NCBI RefSeq assembly: GCF_900177325.1
Contig: NZ_FXBL01000004.1
Span: 1,426,001-1,490,000 of the forward strand
Origin: Mesorhizobium australicum
GTDB taxonomy: Bacteria > Pseudomonadota > Alphaproteobacteria > Rhizobiales > Rhizobiaceae
Length of the DNA stretch: 64,000 nucleotides
Direction: 5' to 3'
Below the pieces are notes generated by a model. That model was given only the letters and a program-made list of their open reading frames with translations. It ran no database searches and was not told where the DNA came from. Of this stretch, positions 28,104 through 37,377 are shown one piece after another. Made by a program: the position numbers and the translations under genes. Every line of letters starts with the position of its first letter. Positions within the stretch are counted from its first letter, which is position 1.

Positions 28104-29105
28104 TCATCCCCTCAGCATAAGGTCGGCGACGTCGCGCCGCTCGAGCCGGCCGAGGGGGGCGCCGGCGGCGTCGACCACTTCGAGCGTCTCGCCATCGGAG
28201 AACAGCCGCGCGGCTTCGGCGATGCGCGTGACGGCCGGGACGCGTGGGCGGCCTTCGGCGGTGCCTGGCTTCATCAGCGAGCCCACCGAGACGACCTTGG
28301 CTTTGGCCACGTCGCGGGTGAATTCGCGCACATAGTCCGTGGCGGGGTTGAGCACGATGTCCTCAGGCGTGCCGGTCTGGACGATCTCGCCGTCCTTCAT
28401 GATGGCGATGCGGTCGGCGAGCCGGATCGCCTCGTCGAAATCGTGGGTGATGAAGACGATCGTCTTCTTGAGCTTCGATTGCAGCCGCAGAAACTCGTCC
28501 TGCATCTCGCGGCGGATCAACGGATCGAGCGCCGAGAAGGGCTCGTCGAGGAACCACAGCTCCGGCTCCACGGCGAGCGAACGCGCAATGCCGACGCGCT
28601 GCTGCTGGCCGCCCGAGAGCTGGCGCGGGAAGGAGGCCTCGCGGCCGGTGAGGCCGACGAGGTCGATCATCTCGCGGGCGCGGGCCTCGCGCCTGTCGCG
28701 CGCGATGCCCTGGATCGACAGCGGGAAGGCGACATTGTCCAGCACGCTCAGGTGCGGCAGCAGCGCGAAGTGCTGGAACACCATGCCCATCTGGTGGCGG
28801 CGGATCTCGATCATCCGCTTCTCGTCGGCGGCGAGCAGGTTCTCGCCGTTGAACAGGATCTCGCCCGCGCTCGGCTCGATCAGTCGCGAGAGGCAGCGCA
28901 CCAGCGTCGACTTGCCCGAGCCGGACAGGCCCATGATGACGAAGATCTCGCCCTCCGCCACGTCGAGATTGACGTCGCGCACCGCGCCGACGAGATCGCT
29001 GGCGGCGAGCAGGTCGGCATCGGGCGAGGGATTGGCGGCGAGGAACGACCTCGCGCCCTCGCCGAACAGCTTCCAGACATGGCGGCAGGAGAGCTTGGCG
29101 GTCAT
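28104..29105 (-). CDS. ABC importer ATPase, glycine-betaine/choline type
   Basis: This 333-residue ProV-like ATPase energises the adjoining permease. The Walker A is GLSGSGKST, the signature LSGGQQQR, the Walker B LWFLDEPFSAL, and the switch histidine sits in FITHDFDEA. The N-terminus has the extended VWKLFGEGARSF element peculiar to quaternary-amine transporters. After the ATPase core, the tail (about 255-333) resembles a reduced CBS regulatory region with a single repeat. The ATG at 29105 precedes MTAKLSCRHVW. A palindromic repeat separates it from the binding-protein gene upstream. Confidence 0.9.
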   Translation of the reverse strand: MTAKLSCRHVWKLFGEGARSFLAANPSPDADLLAASDLVGAVRDVNLDVAEGEIFVIMGLSGSGKSTLVRCLSRLIEPSAGEILFNGENLLAADEKRMIEIRRHQMGMVFQHFALLPHLSVLDNVAFPLSIQGIARDRREARAREMIDLVGLTGREASFPRQLSGGQQQRVGIARSLAVEPELWFLDEPFSALDPLIRREMQDEFLRLQSKLKKTIVFITHDFDEAIRLADRIAIMKDGEIVQTGTPEDIVLNPATDYVREFTRDVAKAKVVSVGSLMKPGTAEGRPRVPAVTRIAEAARLFSDGETLEVVDAAGAPLGRLERRDVADLMLRG

Positions 29106-29148
29106 GCGACGGAAGCTGCGGCCAAGGCCCAACGATCGCGTTCTGTCA

Positions 29149-29307
29149 CGCCCCCCTCTGTCCTGCCGGACATCTCCCCCGCGAGGGGGGAGATTGGCAG
29201 CTCCGCTGCAGGCGTTCGGCTTTCAACGGCGGAGGTTGGCGAAATCGCATGTGACAGCCAATCTCCCCCCGTGTGGGGAAGATGTCCGGCAGGACAGAGG
29301 GGGGCGC
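29149..29307. repeat. Rhizobial-type intergenic palindromic element, copy A
   Basis: The long inverted repeat has outer arms of about 50 bases (29149-29197 and 29257-29307) with the cores CTGTCCTGCCGGACATCTCC and its complement, around a 60-base centre. Each arm holds its own small palindrome (CCCCGCGAGGGG, CCCCGTGTGGGG). It sits inside the operon, between the binding protein and the ATPase. The same family occurs at 45376-45494. Elements of this design are scattered in rhizobial genomes (RIME-like). Confidence 0.8.
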
Positions 29308-29342
29308 GAAGTATCACGGCTTATCCAGGACTAAGCAGGCTG

Positions 29343-30311
29343 CTACTTCTTGATCCACTCCGACCAGCGCGCCTCGTTGGCGGCGATCCATTCGGCGGCG
29401 ACGTCGGCGACCTTCTTGCCGTCGAGATCGACGGCGGTGATCATCTTGCCCATCTCGTCATTGTCGATGGTGAAGGCCTTGATCGCCTTGTAGGCGCCCG
29501 GCCACTTGTCCTTCACGCCGGCCCAGCCGACCTTCCAGATCTCGCCGAAGGGCTTGCCGCAATCGTAGAGCGCGTCGGGGTTCGAGCCCCATTTCGGGTC
29601 GGTGTAGCATTCCTTGGTGTATTCGGGGAATTCGATCCACTCGCCCTTGTATTTGGCCGGCGCCCAGTGCGGCGCGTAGATCCAGAGCAGGATCGGCGCC
29701 TGCCGCTGGTAGGCGCTTTCCAGCTCGGCGAAGAGGGCTGCGTCGGTGCCGGCATGGATCACCTCGAAGGGCAGGCCGAGAGCCGCGACGCGTTCGTCGT
29801 CGAAGCCGCCCCAGGTGACGGGCCCGCCTAGATAGCGGCCCTTCGGCGCGGTTTCCGCGGTCGAGAATGCCTCGGCGCATTTCTCGTCCTTCAGCGCTTC
29901 CCAGTTGGGCAGGCCGGGGCACTTCTCCTTCATATATTCGGGGAACCACCACTCCTCCTTGGCCTTCATGCCGGTGGCGCCGAAGTTCTCGACTTTGCCG
30001 GTGGCGGTCGCGGCGTCCATCGCGTCGCGGCCGGTGGTCTCCCACATCTCCATCGCCACGTGCAGGTCGCCCGCCTCCAGCCCCGCGAATTGCGCGAGAT
30101 AGTCGGCCTGGACGTATTCGACGCTGTAGCCGGCCTTCTTCAGCACCTCGCCCATCAGCTCGGTGGTGATGAGCTGGCCGGTCCAGTCGTGCAGCGTGAG
30201 CTTGATCGGATCGGTCGATTCCTGCGCGGCGGCAGGGCCGGCAATGGTGAGCGCGGCGGCGAGCGCCAATCCCGCGCAGGCCGATTTAAGTCCGTGACCT
30301 GTGGCAATCAT
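29343..30311 (-). CDS. ABC importer substrate-binding protein, betaine/choline type
   Basis: This 322-residue periplasmic protein has a signal peptide (cleaved near PAAAQ, about residue 30) and the OpuAC/ProX fold. Aromatic residues that could form a cation-pi cage for a trimethylammonium group are abundant (HDWTGQ, MEMWETTG, KEEWWFPEYM, IYAPHWAPAKY). The WAPAKYKGEWIEFPEYT segment resembles glycine-betaine/proline-betaine receptors. It is the first gene of the leftward cluster and is divergent from a DeoR-type regulator. The specific ligand among choline, betaines and carnitine is not decided. Confidence 0.87.
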   Translation of the reverse strand: MIATGHGLKSACAGLALAAALTIAGPAAAQESTDPIKLTLHDWTGQLITTELMGEVLKKAGYSVEYVQADYLAQFAGLEAGDLHVAMEMWETTGRDAMDAATATGKVENFGATGMKAKEEWWFPEYMKEKCPGLPNWEALKDEKCAEAFSTAETAPKGRYLGGPVTWGGFDDERVAALGLPFEVIHAGTDAALFAELESAYQRQAPILLWIYAPHWAPAKYKGEWIEFPEYTKECYTDPKWGSNPDALYDCGKPFGEIWKVGWAGVKDKWPGAYKAIKAFTIDNDEMGKMITAVDLDGKKVADVAAEWIAANEARWSEWIKK

Positions 30312-30515
30312 GTCCGAAACTCCTGTCCAAGTGTTCGCCCCGCCTCCGGTCGGGACAACCCCGCAGGAGGTCTTTGTATCGGTCTGGCAATCTCACGCAG
30401 CGGCAGCCGGCTTGTCAACGATGCGTGTGGTGTTTTATGGCTTCGTGACCGCAATTTGTTATAAAGCGGGCAAGAGCGGTCAGAAATGCCGCCAAAACGG
30501 GCAGATGGGTCTGTC

Positions 30516-31313
30516 ATGTCCACAATGGTCCTGTCGAAACGCCACGCCGAGATCCTGCGCATGCTGCGCGAGGAGGGCACGGTCTCGATCTCCGACCTCG
30601 CCACGCGGCTCGGGGTCTCGCTGGAGACGGTGCGGCGGGACGTGAAGCCTCTCAGCGACGACGGGTCGGTGGTGCGCATGCACGGCGCGGTCGGGCTCGC
30701 GGGGCTGGGCGGCGAGGCGCCGTTCGAACGGCGCATGCGGGAGAACGCCGCCGCCAAACGCGCGATCGCGCGCCACGTCGCGGCCACCATCGCCGACGGC
30801 GAGTCGATCATGCTCGACACCGGCACCACGACCAGTTTCCTCGCCCGCGAACTGCTCGGTCACCGGCGTCTCACCGTCGTCACCAACTCCTCCGACATCG
30901 CCCGTACGCTCGCGACCGTGAACGGCAACAAGGTCTACATGGCCGGCGGCGAGCTGAGGAGCGATTCCGGCGCGGCGTTCGGGGTCTCGGCGATCGAGTT
31001 CATCAGCCGCTTCTCAGTCGACCACGCGGTGATCTCGGTCGGCGCCGTCGATGCCGAGGGGCTGATGGACTACGATCTCGAGGAATCCGAATTCGCCCGC
31101 ACGGTTCTCGCTCGAGGCAGCCGCAGGCTCGCTGTCACGGATCATTCCAAGTTCGGCCGGCGCGGCCTGGTGCGCATCTGCACCTTCGACGCCGTGTCCG
31201 CACTGGTCACCGATCTGCTTCCTCCGGCGGACATCGCCGATGCGCTGGCGGCGAGCGGGGCGCTGCTCGACGTGGCGCGAGCCGATGTCGCAGACGCGGT
31301 CGAACGCTCCTAG
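30516..31313 (+). CDS. DeoR-family transcriptional regulator
   Basis: This 265-residue regulator has an N-terminal DeoR helix-turn-helix (VSISDLATRLGVSLETVRRDV, within residues 22-45) and a C-terminal sugar-phosphate-isomerase-like effector domain (about 80-250) with LDTGTTTSFLAREL and VYMAGGELRSDSG. Members usually respond to a phosphorylated metabolite. That is suggestive here, because the divergent operon encodes a kinase. The ATG at 30516 is used; an ATG 30 bases upstream is also possible. The 204-base gap to the binding-protein gene should contain both promoters. Confidence 0.87.
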   Translation: MSTMVLSKRHAEILRMLREEGTVSISDLATRLGVSLETVRRDVKPLSDDGSVVRMHGAVGLAGLGGEAPFERRMRENAAAKRAIARHVAATIADGESIMLDTGTTTSFLARELLGHRRLTVVTNSSDIARTLATVNGNKVYMAGGELRSDSGAAFGVSAIEFISRFSVDHAVISVGAVDAEGLMDYDLEESEFARTVLARGSRRLAVTDHSKFGRRGLVRICTFDAVSALVTDLLPPADIADALAASGALLDVARADVADAVERS

Positions 31314-31424
31314 GCTGCGGACTGTCGATACTGGACTCTCAGAACGGCACCCGAGGGCGGATACGCTGACCGTGAAAGTGATATCTGAATCCGGATTTCG
31401 CAAAAGATTCAAAAAACCATTCTA

Positions 31425-31430
31425 TATAAT
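31425..31430 (+). promoter_or_regulatory. Candidate -10 box in AT-rich leader of sulfate operon
   Basis: A perfect TATAAT stands 82 bases before the sbp start, in an unusually AT-rich stretch (31385-31500) between the regulator and sbp. No good -35 hexamer was found at 16-18 bases, so an activator such as a CysB-like protein may be needed. Confidence 0.35.
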
Positions 31431-31511
31431 GCCTAACTTTTAGGACCAGTTCCTATTTTTAATTTCTACTAATTCGATAGGGTATACCACGTCACTTTGA
31501 TGGAGGTCGAC

Positions 31512-32531
31512 ATGCTGTTTACCCGAAGGTCAGTGCTTCTCTCGGCCCTTCTCGCAGGCTCGGTCCAGTTCGGGGGGATGGGTTTCGCCTTCGCCCAGGA
31601 CACGCTGAACAACGTTTCCTACGATCCGACCCGCGAGCTCTACCGGGAATATTCAGAGCATTTCGCCAAGGTCTGGAAGGAGAAGACCGGCCGGACGGTC
31701 GAGGTCTCCAACAGCCATGGCGGCTCCGGCGCGCAGGTGCGGGCCGTGGTCGAAGGCCTGCCGGCCGATGTCGTGACCTTCCCGCTCGAAGGCGACATCC
31801 TTGGCATCGAGAAGGCCGGCCTCATCGAGCCGGGCTGGCAGAGCGAATTCCCCGCCGAGTCGTCGCCCTACACCTCGACGATCGTCTTCCTGGTTCGCGC
31901 GGGTAACCCGAAGGGCATCAAGGACTGGGACGACCTGGTCAAGCCGGGGGTCAAGGTCATCACGCCGAACCCGAAGACCTCCGGCGGCGCCCGCTGGAAC
32001 TATCTCGCGGCCTGGGCCTACGAATTGGAGCGCTCGGGCGGCGATCAGCAGAAGGCGCAGGACTTCGTCGCGGGAATCTACAAGAACGTGCCCGTGCTCG
32101 ACACCGGCGCCCGCGGCTCGACCAACACCTTCGTCCAGAACAAGGTCGGCGACGTGCTGATCGCCTGGGAGAACGAGGCGCTGCTGTCGCTCAAGGAGTT
32201 CGGCGCGGGAGAATACGAGATCGTGGTGCCGTCGGTCTCGATCCTCGCCGAGGTGAAGGTGGCGATCGTCGACAAGAATGTCGACGCCAAGGGTACCCGC
32301 GAGATCGCCAAGGCCTTCCTGGACGAACTCTACAGCCCCGAGTCGCAGAAGATCTTCGCCAGGAATTTCTATCGTCCGCTCCATCCGGAAAATGTCGACC
32401 CTGCCGACCTGAAGGCCTTTCCTGAAGTGAAGCTGGTGAAGATCGGCGATGTATTCGGGGGGTGGGCCAAGGCCCAGCCGGAGCACTTCGGCGACGGCGG
32501 AATTTTCGACAAGATCTATTCCAAGGACTGA
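31512..32531 (+). CDS. sbp: Sulfate ABC transporter substrate-binding protein
   Basis: This 339-residue periplasmic receptor binds sulfate (or thiosulfate) for the CysTWA importer. It has a signal peptide ending near FAFAQ (residue 29), the family start LNNVSYDPTRELYREY, the anion-contacting SHGGSGAQVRAVVEGLPADVV, and ITPNPKTSGGARWNYLAAW. The ATG at 31512 has GGAGG five bases upstream. It heads the operon sbp, cysT, cysW, cysA. A perfect hairpin follows the stop before cysT. Confidence 0.93.
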   Translation: MLFTRRSVLLSALLAGSVQFGGMGFAFAQDTLNNVSYDPTRELYREYSEHFAKVWKEKTGRTVEVSNSHGGSGAQVRAVVEGLPADVVTFPLEGDILGIEKAGLIEPGWQSEFPAESSPYTSTIVFLVRAGNPKGIKDWDDLVKPGVKVITPNPKTSGGARWNYLAAWAYELERSGGDQQKAQDFVAGIYKNVPVLDTGARGSTNTFVQNKVGDVLIAWENEALLSLKEFGAGEYEIVVPSVSILAEVKVAIVDKNVDAKGTREIAKAFLDELYSPESQKIFARNFYRPLHPENVDPADLKAFPEVKLVKIGDVFGGWAKAQPEHFGDGGIFDKIYSKD

Positions 32532-32557
32532 TCTTCAGTCATCGCATCACTATCGCA

Positions 32558-32584
32558 GGGTGTGAGGGATCGTCCCTCACACCC
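32558..32584 (+). promoter_or_regulatory. Perfect intercistronic hairpin between sbp and cysT
   Basis: A 12-bp perfect stem (GGGTGTGAGGGA with TCCCTCACACCC) and a TCG loop occupy the 83-base gap. There is no T-run, so it probably protects the sbp message from 3' decay or partly attenuates, giving more binding protein than permease. Confidence 0.7.
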
Positions 32585-32614
32585 TTGAAGCTTGTAACGG
32601 ATCAAGGCGGGCCA

Positions 32615-33454
32615 ATGGCGCAGCTACGTTTTCGGGAGCCGAGCATCATACCAGGCTTTCGCCTGACTTTTTCGTTCACCATTCTCTACCTGCTGCTGAT
32701 CGTTCTCATTCCGATCGTCGGACTCTACGTCAAGGCATTCGAGCTCGACTGGCCCGCCTTCCAGCGCATCGTCACCGGCCCGCGCTTCCTGGCGGCCATG
32801 AAGCTGAGCTTCGGCGCCTCGCTGCTTGCGGCCCTGTTCAACGTCGTCATCGGCGTGATGGTCGCCTGGGTGCTGGTGCGTTACCGGTTCTTCGGCCGTC
32901 GCATCCTCGACGCCGTCATCGATCTTCCCTTTGCGCTCCCGACCGCGGTGGCCGGCATCGCACTCACCGCGCTCTACGTGCCGCAGGGCTGGGTCGGCCG
33001 CCTGTTCGCCCCTTACGACATCTCGATCGCCTACACGCCGGTGGGCATCTGGATCGCGCTGGTCTTCATCGGCCTGCCTTTCGTCGTGCGCACGGTGCAG
33101 CCGGTGCTGGAGGATCTGAGCCGCGAAGTCGAGGAGGCCGCCGCGACGCTGGGGGCGCCGAGGCGCACCACCATCCTGCGCGTCGTGCTGCCGCCGCTCA
33201 TCCCGGCGATCCTGACCGGCTTCGCGCTAGCGTTCGCGCGTGCCGTCGGCGAATACGGCTCGGTGATCTTCATCGCGGGCAACATTCCGCGGCAGACCGA
33301 GATCCTGCCGCTGCTCATCGTCTTCCGGCTGGAGGAGCGCGAATACTCGGCCGCCGCCGCCATCGCAGCCGTCATGCTAAGCGTCTCGTTCGTGATCCTC
33401 CTGCTGATCAACTTCCTTCAGGCCTGGAGCTACCGGAGGTTCGGCAATGGCTGA
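32615..33454 (+). CDS. cysT: Sulfate ABC transporter permease CysT
   Basis: This 279-residue inner-membrane protein forms one half of the sulfate channel. Six hydrophobic helices are seen. The EAA loop that contacts CysA reads EEAAATLGAPRRTTILRVVLPPL (about residues 172-194), and IDLPFALPTAVAGIAL is typical of the family. The ATG at 32615 has AAGG upstream. Its end overlaps the cysW start by eight bases, so the two are made in step. Confidence 0.93.
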   Translation: MAQLRFREPSIIPGFRLTFSFTILYLLLIVLIPIVGLYVKAFELDWPAFQRIVTGPRFLAAMKLSFGASLLAALFNVVIGVMVAWVLVRYRFFGRRILDAVIDLPFALPTAVAGIALTALYVPQGWVGRLFAPYDISIAYTPVGIWIALVFIGLPFVVRTVQPVLEDLSREVEEAAATLGAPRRTTILRVVLPPLIPAILTGFALAFARAVGEYGSVIFIAGNIPRQTEILPLLIVFRLEEREYSAAAAIAAVMLSVSFVILLLINFLQAWSYRRFGNG

Positions 33455-34355
33455 TTTGACAGTCGCGACGTCGCGCGCCCCAATGCCGGCCGGCCGGCAC
33501 GGGCACTCGCCCGTGACCGAGGCGCCGTGGGTCAGGCTCCTGCTGATCGCCACGGTGATCGTGGTGCTCGGCTTCTTCCTCGTCCTGCCTCTCGTCACCG
33601 TCTTCATCCAGGCGCTGAGCCTCGGCCTCGGCACGGCGCTCGCGACCTTCGGCGACCAGGATGCGATCGATGCGATCCTGTTAACCCTGCTGGTGGCCGC
33701 TGTCGCGGTGCCGATGAACGTCGTGTTCGGTATCGCGGCCGCCTGGGCGATCGCGAAATACCGCTTTCGCGGCCGGGCGCTGCTCATCTCGCTGATCGAC
33801 CTGCCGTTTTCGGTCTCGCCGGTCGTCGCGGGTCTGCTGTACATCCTGCTGCTGGGACCGTTCACGCCCATCGGCGCGTGGTTCCTGCAGAATTACGACC
33901 TGCGCATCATCTTCGCCGTGCCCGGCGTGGTGCTTGCCACCATCTTCGTCACCTTTCCATTCGTCGCGCGCGAGCTGATCCCGCTGATGCAGGACCAGGG
34001 GACGGGCGACGAGGAGGCGGCGCTGTCTCTGGGCGCCTCCGGCTGGCAGACCTTCTGGCGCGTTACACTGCCCAATGTGAAATGGGCGCTGCTCTATGGC
34101 GTGCTGCTGTGCAATGCGCGCGCCATGGGCGAGTTCGGCGCCGTCGCGGTCATCTCCGGCAAGCTCAGGGGCGAGACCGTGACCATGCCGCTGCAGATCG
34201 AACTCTACTATCAGGAATTCAGGTCTCTGGCGCAGGTGTCAGCCTTCAGCCTGGCCGCCGTTCTGGCGAGCCTCGCGCTGGTGACGCTGGTCGTCAAATC
34301 GTGGCTCGAATGGCGCTATGGCGACCAGCTCGCGGCAACCGGAAGGGGGCATTGA
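33447..34355 (+). CDS. cysW: Sulfate ABC transporter permease CysW
   Basis: This 302-residue inner-membrane protein is the second half of the sulfate channel. A polar N-terminal tail of about 28 residues leads into six helices. The family segment [20 protein letters not shown] matches the equivalent part of CysT, and the EAA loop reads [21 protein letters not shown]. Its start lies inside the cysT end and cysA begins four bases after the stop. Confidence 0.93.
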   Translation: MADLTVATSRAPMPAGRHGHSPVTEAPWVRLLLIATVIVVLGFFLVLPLVTVFIQALSLGLGTALATFGDQDAIDAILLTLLVAAVAVPMNVVFGIAAAWAIAKYRFRGRALLISLIDLPFSVSPVVAGLLYILLLGPFTPIGAWFLQNYDLRIIFAVPGVVLATIFVTFPFVARELIPLMQDQGTGDEEAALSLGASGWQTFWRVTLPNVKWALLYGVLLCNARAMGEFGAVAVISGKLRGETVTMPLQIELYYQEFRSLAQVSAFSLAAVLASLALVTLVVKSWLEWRYGDQLAATGRGH

Positions 34356-34359
34356 GGCA

Positions 34360-35403
34360 ATGGAACTCTCAATCAGGAACGTCCGCAAGGAGTTCGACCG
34401 GTTTCCGGCGCTGCACGACGTGTCCCTCGACATCCGCTCGGGCGAGCTGATCGCGCTGCTCGGACCGTCCGGCTCGGGAAAGACGACGCTGCTCAGGCTG
34501 ATCGCCGGGCTCGACTTCCCGACCGGGGGCAACATCCTCTTCGGTGACGAGGACGCCTCGTTCAAGTCGGTGCAGGAGCGCAATGTCGGCTTCGTGTTCC
34601 AGCATTATGCTCTGTTCCGCCACATGACGGTGGCCGACAATATCGGCTTCGGCCTCAAAGTCAGGCCGGGTGCGGCACGCCCGGCGACGTCGGAAATCCG
34701 CCGCCGCGCGAGCGAACTGCTCGATCTCGTGCAATTGTCGGGTCTCGAGAAACGCTATCCGAGCCAGCTCTCGGGCGGGCAGAGGCAGCGCGTGGCGCTG
34801 GCGCGCGCGCTGGCCATCGAGCCGAAGGTGCTTCTGCTCGACGAGCCGTTCGGCGCGCTGGATGCGCAGGTGCGCCGCGAGCTGCGCCGCTGGCTGCGCG
34901 AGATTCACGACGCGACCGGCCACACCACCGTCTTCGTCACGCACGACCAGGAGGAGGCGCTGGAACTCGCCGACCGAGTGGTGGTGATGAGCCAGGGCAG
35001 GATCGAGCAGGTCGGTTCGGCCGACGACGTCTACGACCGGCCGAACTCGCCCTTCGTCTACGGCTTCATCGGCGATTCCAGCGCTCTGCCGGTGCGCATC
35101 GAGGCCGGTGAGGTCTGGCTGGATGACCGCACGGTGGGACTGACGGCGAAGGATGTGCCCGACGGCGAGGCGACGCTCTATTTCCGCCCGCACGACATAG
35201 ACCTGCTCGACGGCTGCGGCGGCTGCATCGCCGGCACGCTGGCCGCCAGCCGTCGCGTCGCGGGAACGCGGCGCGTCGAGCTGGAGATCGGCGGCCGCGC
35301 CGAGCGGGTTGAGATCGAGATCCCGCTCGACCACCCTGCCGCCTCGAAGAGTCGGATCGCCTTCCGGCCCCGCAAATGGGCGGTCTATCCGAAAAGGGGA
35401 TAA
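34360..35403 (+). CDS. cysA: Sulfate ABC transporter ATP-binding protein
   Basis: This 347-residue ATPase powers sulfate import. Walker A is GPSGSGKTT, the Q-loop lies in [14 protein letters not shown], the signature is LSGGQRQR, the Walker [13 protein letters not shown] and the switch histidine FVTHDQ. Residues 240-347 form the TOBE-type regulatory tail, which ends [13 protein letters not shown]. The ATG at 34360 follows GGAAGG. A hairpin 44 bases after the stop closes the operon. Confidence 0.93.
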   Translation: MELSIRNVRKEFDRFPALHDVSLDIRSGELIALLGPSGSGKTTLLRLIAGLDFPTGGNILFGDEDASFKSVQERNVGFVFQHYALFRHMTVADNIGFGLKVRPGAARPATSEIRRRASELLDLVQLSGLEKRYPSQLSGGQRQRVALARALAIEPKVLLLDEPFGALDAQVRRELRRWLREIHDATGHTTVFVTHDQEEALELADRVVVMSQGRIEQVGSADDVYDRPNSPFVYGFIGDSSALPVRIEAGEVWLDDRTVGLTAKDVPDGEATLYFRPHDIDLLDGCGGCIAGTLAASRRVAGTRRVELEIGGRAERVEIEIPLDHPAASKSRIAFRPRKWAVYPKRG

Positions 35404-35446
35404 GCGCTATCGGGTAGGTGCGCTCCACGAGGAGTAGTTATCCGTT

Positions 35447-35470
35447 GCCCCTCCCAAAAAAGGGAGGGGC
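35447..35470. terminator. Bidirectional hairpin between cysA and znuA
   Basis: A nine-bp stem (GCCCCTCCC with GGGAGGGGC) around an A6 loop sits between two convergent operons, 44 bases after cysA and 25 bases after znuA. It could end transcription from both sides. Confidence 0.65.
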
Positions 35471-35494
35471 ACGCGCACAATGCCTTTAAGATCC

Positions 35495-36490
35495 TCAGCT
35501 TCCCGTGACGGCGCCGGCAATGGTGCGGATGTTGTGGCGCATCAGGTCGACATAGGTCGTGGCCGGCCCGTCGGCGGGGGAGAGCGCGTCGGAATAGAGT
35601 GCGCCGCCCACCTTCAGGCCGGTCTCCTTGGCGATCTGCTCGATCAGGCGCGGATTGGTGACGTTCTCCACGAACACCGCAGCCGCCTTGTCCTCCCTCA
35701 CCTGGTCGATCAGCTTGGCGACGTCGGCGGCGGAGGCTTCCGCCTCCGTCGAGACGCCTTCCGGCGCGAGGAAGGTGATGCCGTATTCCTTGGCGAAGTA
35801 GCCGAAGGCGTCGTGCGAGGTGATGATCGTGCGCTTCTCGGCCGGGACCGCGGCCACGTCGGCCCTGACTTCCGCGTCGAGCGCCTTCAACGTCTCGGTG
35901 TAGGCGGCGGCGTTCGCTTTGTAGCTGTCGCAGCCGGCTGCATCCGCCGCGCAGAAAGCGTCGGCGATGTTCGCGACGTAGATAATCGCGTTGGGGATAG
36001 ATTGGAAGGCGTGCGGATCGAAGGCGCCGTGGTCGTGGCCCTCGTGCCCGGCCTCGGCGTGTTCCTCGCCCTCGTGCCCTTCCTCGTTTTCGGCATGCTT
36101 GTGGTCGTCGTGACCCGCTTCCGCGTGGCCGTGCTCGTCCTCGGCGGCCGGGATCGGCGTCACGCCCTTGGTGAGTTCGACGACGGGCGCCTTTGTGCCG
36201 CTCGCCTCGACCAGGCGGTCGATGAAGCCCTCGAACTTGAGGCCGTTGGAGAGCACGACGTCGGCTTCGCCGATGCGTGCGGCGTCCTGCGGCTTCGGCT
36301 CGTAGACATGCGCGTCGCCGTTCGGCCCGACGAGGACCGACAGGTCGATCCGGTCGCCTCCGACCTGCTTCGCCATATCGCCGATGATCGAGAAGGTGGC
36401 GACGACCTTCAGCGGCTCCGCCAGCGCGGCGGCGGGCAGCGCGGTGAGCGCGGTCGCGGCCAGAAGGATCGGGGCGAGGTATTTTCTCAT
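35495..36490 (-). CDS. znuA: Zinc ABC transporter substrate-binding protein
   Basis: This 331-residue periplasmic receptor of the A-1 cluster has a signal peptide (cleaved near ALAEP, residue 25) and metal-ligand histidines in GDAHVYEPKPQD, GAFDPHAF and TSHDAFGYF. Between the first two there is a loop of about 45 residues very rich in His, Asp and Glu (repeats such as AEAGHDDHKHAE and AEAGHEGHDHG), the mark of zinc-specific ZnuA. It is last in the leftward order znuC, znuB, znuA, beginning 11 bases after znuB. Confidence 0.92.
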   Translation of the reverse strand: MRKYLAPILLAATALTALPAAALAEPLKVVATFSIIGDMAKQVGGDRIDLSVLVGPNGDAHVYEPKPQDAARIGEADVVLSNGLKFEGFIDRLVEASGTKAPVVELTKGVTPIPAAEDEHGHAEAGHDDHKHAENEEGHEGEEHAEAGHEGHDHGAFDPHAFQSIPNAIIYVANIADAFCAADAAGCDSYKANAAAYTETLKALDAEVRADVAAVPAEKRTIITSHDAFGYFAKEYGITFLAPEGVSTEAEASAADVAKLIDQVREDKAAAVFVENVTNPRLIEQIAKETGLKVGGALYSDALSPADGPATTYVDLMRHNIRTIAGAVTGS

Positions 36491-36501
36491 GGTTTGGTCT
36501 C

Positions 36502-37377
36502 TTATGCAGTGCGGTGACGATGAACGCGCACGCGCCCCCTGAAGGCGCCGCGCGGGGCGGCAAGGATCGACGCGGCGTAAATCACGCCGGCCGACAGGAT
36601 GATGGCCGGGCCGGACGGCAGCTCGGCGTGGTAGGAAAGGAGCAGCCCGGCGACCGACGAGGCGACACCGATCAGGATCGCCACCGCCACCATCGGGCCG
36701 ATGTGTGTGGTCCAGAAGCGGGCGGCGGCTGCCGGCAGCATCATCAGGCCGACCGCGAGCAGTGTGCCGAGAGCCTGGAAGCCGCCGACGAGGTTGAGCA
36801 CCACCAGCGCCAGGAAGATGAAGTGCGTCGGCGTGCCGAGCCGGCTGACGGAGCGCAGGAAGAGGGGGTCCAGGCACTCCGCCACCAGCGCGCGCCAGAA
36901 CACCGTCACCGTCACGGCGGTGACGAGGCACACCGAGGCGATCAGCCACAGCGCGTCGTCGGTCAGCGCCAGAACCGTGCCGAACAGCACGTGCATCAGA
37001 TCGACCGAGGAGCCGCGCATCGAGACCAAAAGCACGCCGAGAGCGAGCGAGATCAGGTAGAAGGCCGCCATCGAGGCGTCTTCGCGCTGGACGGTGAGCC
37101 GCGACACGGCGCCCGCGCCCAGCGCCACGATCATGCCGGCGATCAGCCCGCCGATCGTCATCGGCACGATCTCAAGTCCATAGAGCAGGAAACCGACGGC
37201 CGCGCCGGGCAAAATCGCATGCGCCATCGCGTCGCCCGTCAGGCTCATGCGCCTGAGCATCAGGAACACGCCGACCGGGCAGGACGACAAAGACAAAAGC
37301 ACCGAACCAAGAAGCGCGCGCTGCATGAAGGCGTAGCTGGCGAAGGGGCCAACCAGGAAGTCGTAGGCCGCGTTCAT
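36502..37377 (-). CDS. znuB: Zinc ABC transporter permease
   Basis: This 291-residue inner-membrane protein of the ABC-3 family has about eight helices. The ATPase-contacting segment MLRRMSLTGDAMAHAILPG is well conserved, as is LGTLLAVGLMMLPAAAARFW. Its ATG overlaps the znuC stop by four bases. The arginine-histidine-rich C-terminus (RGRVRVHRHRTA) faces the cytoplasm. Confidence 0.92.
   Translation of the reverse strand: MNAAYDFLVGPFASYAFMQRALLGSVLLSLSSCPVGVFLMLRRMSLTGDAMAHAILPGAAVGFLLYGLEIVPMTIGGLIAGMIVALGAGAVSRLTVQREDASMAAFYLISLALGVLLVSMRGSSVDLMHVLFGTVLALTDDALWLIASVCLVTAVTVTVFWRALVAECLDPLFLRSVSRLGTPTHFIFLALVVLNLVGGFQALGTLLAVGLMMLPAAAARFWTTHIGPMVAVAILIGVASSVAGLLLSYHAELPSGPAIILSAGVIYAASILAAPRGAFRGRVRVHRHRTA

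Noticed and set aside
25123..28107. Continuous frame suggesting a fusion of permease-region sequence with the kinase-like protein
   Set aside because: The part beyond 26010 is an out-of-frame reading of the permease gene; the kinase starts at 26010 with its own ribosome site.
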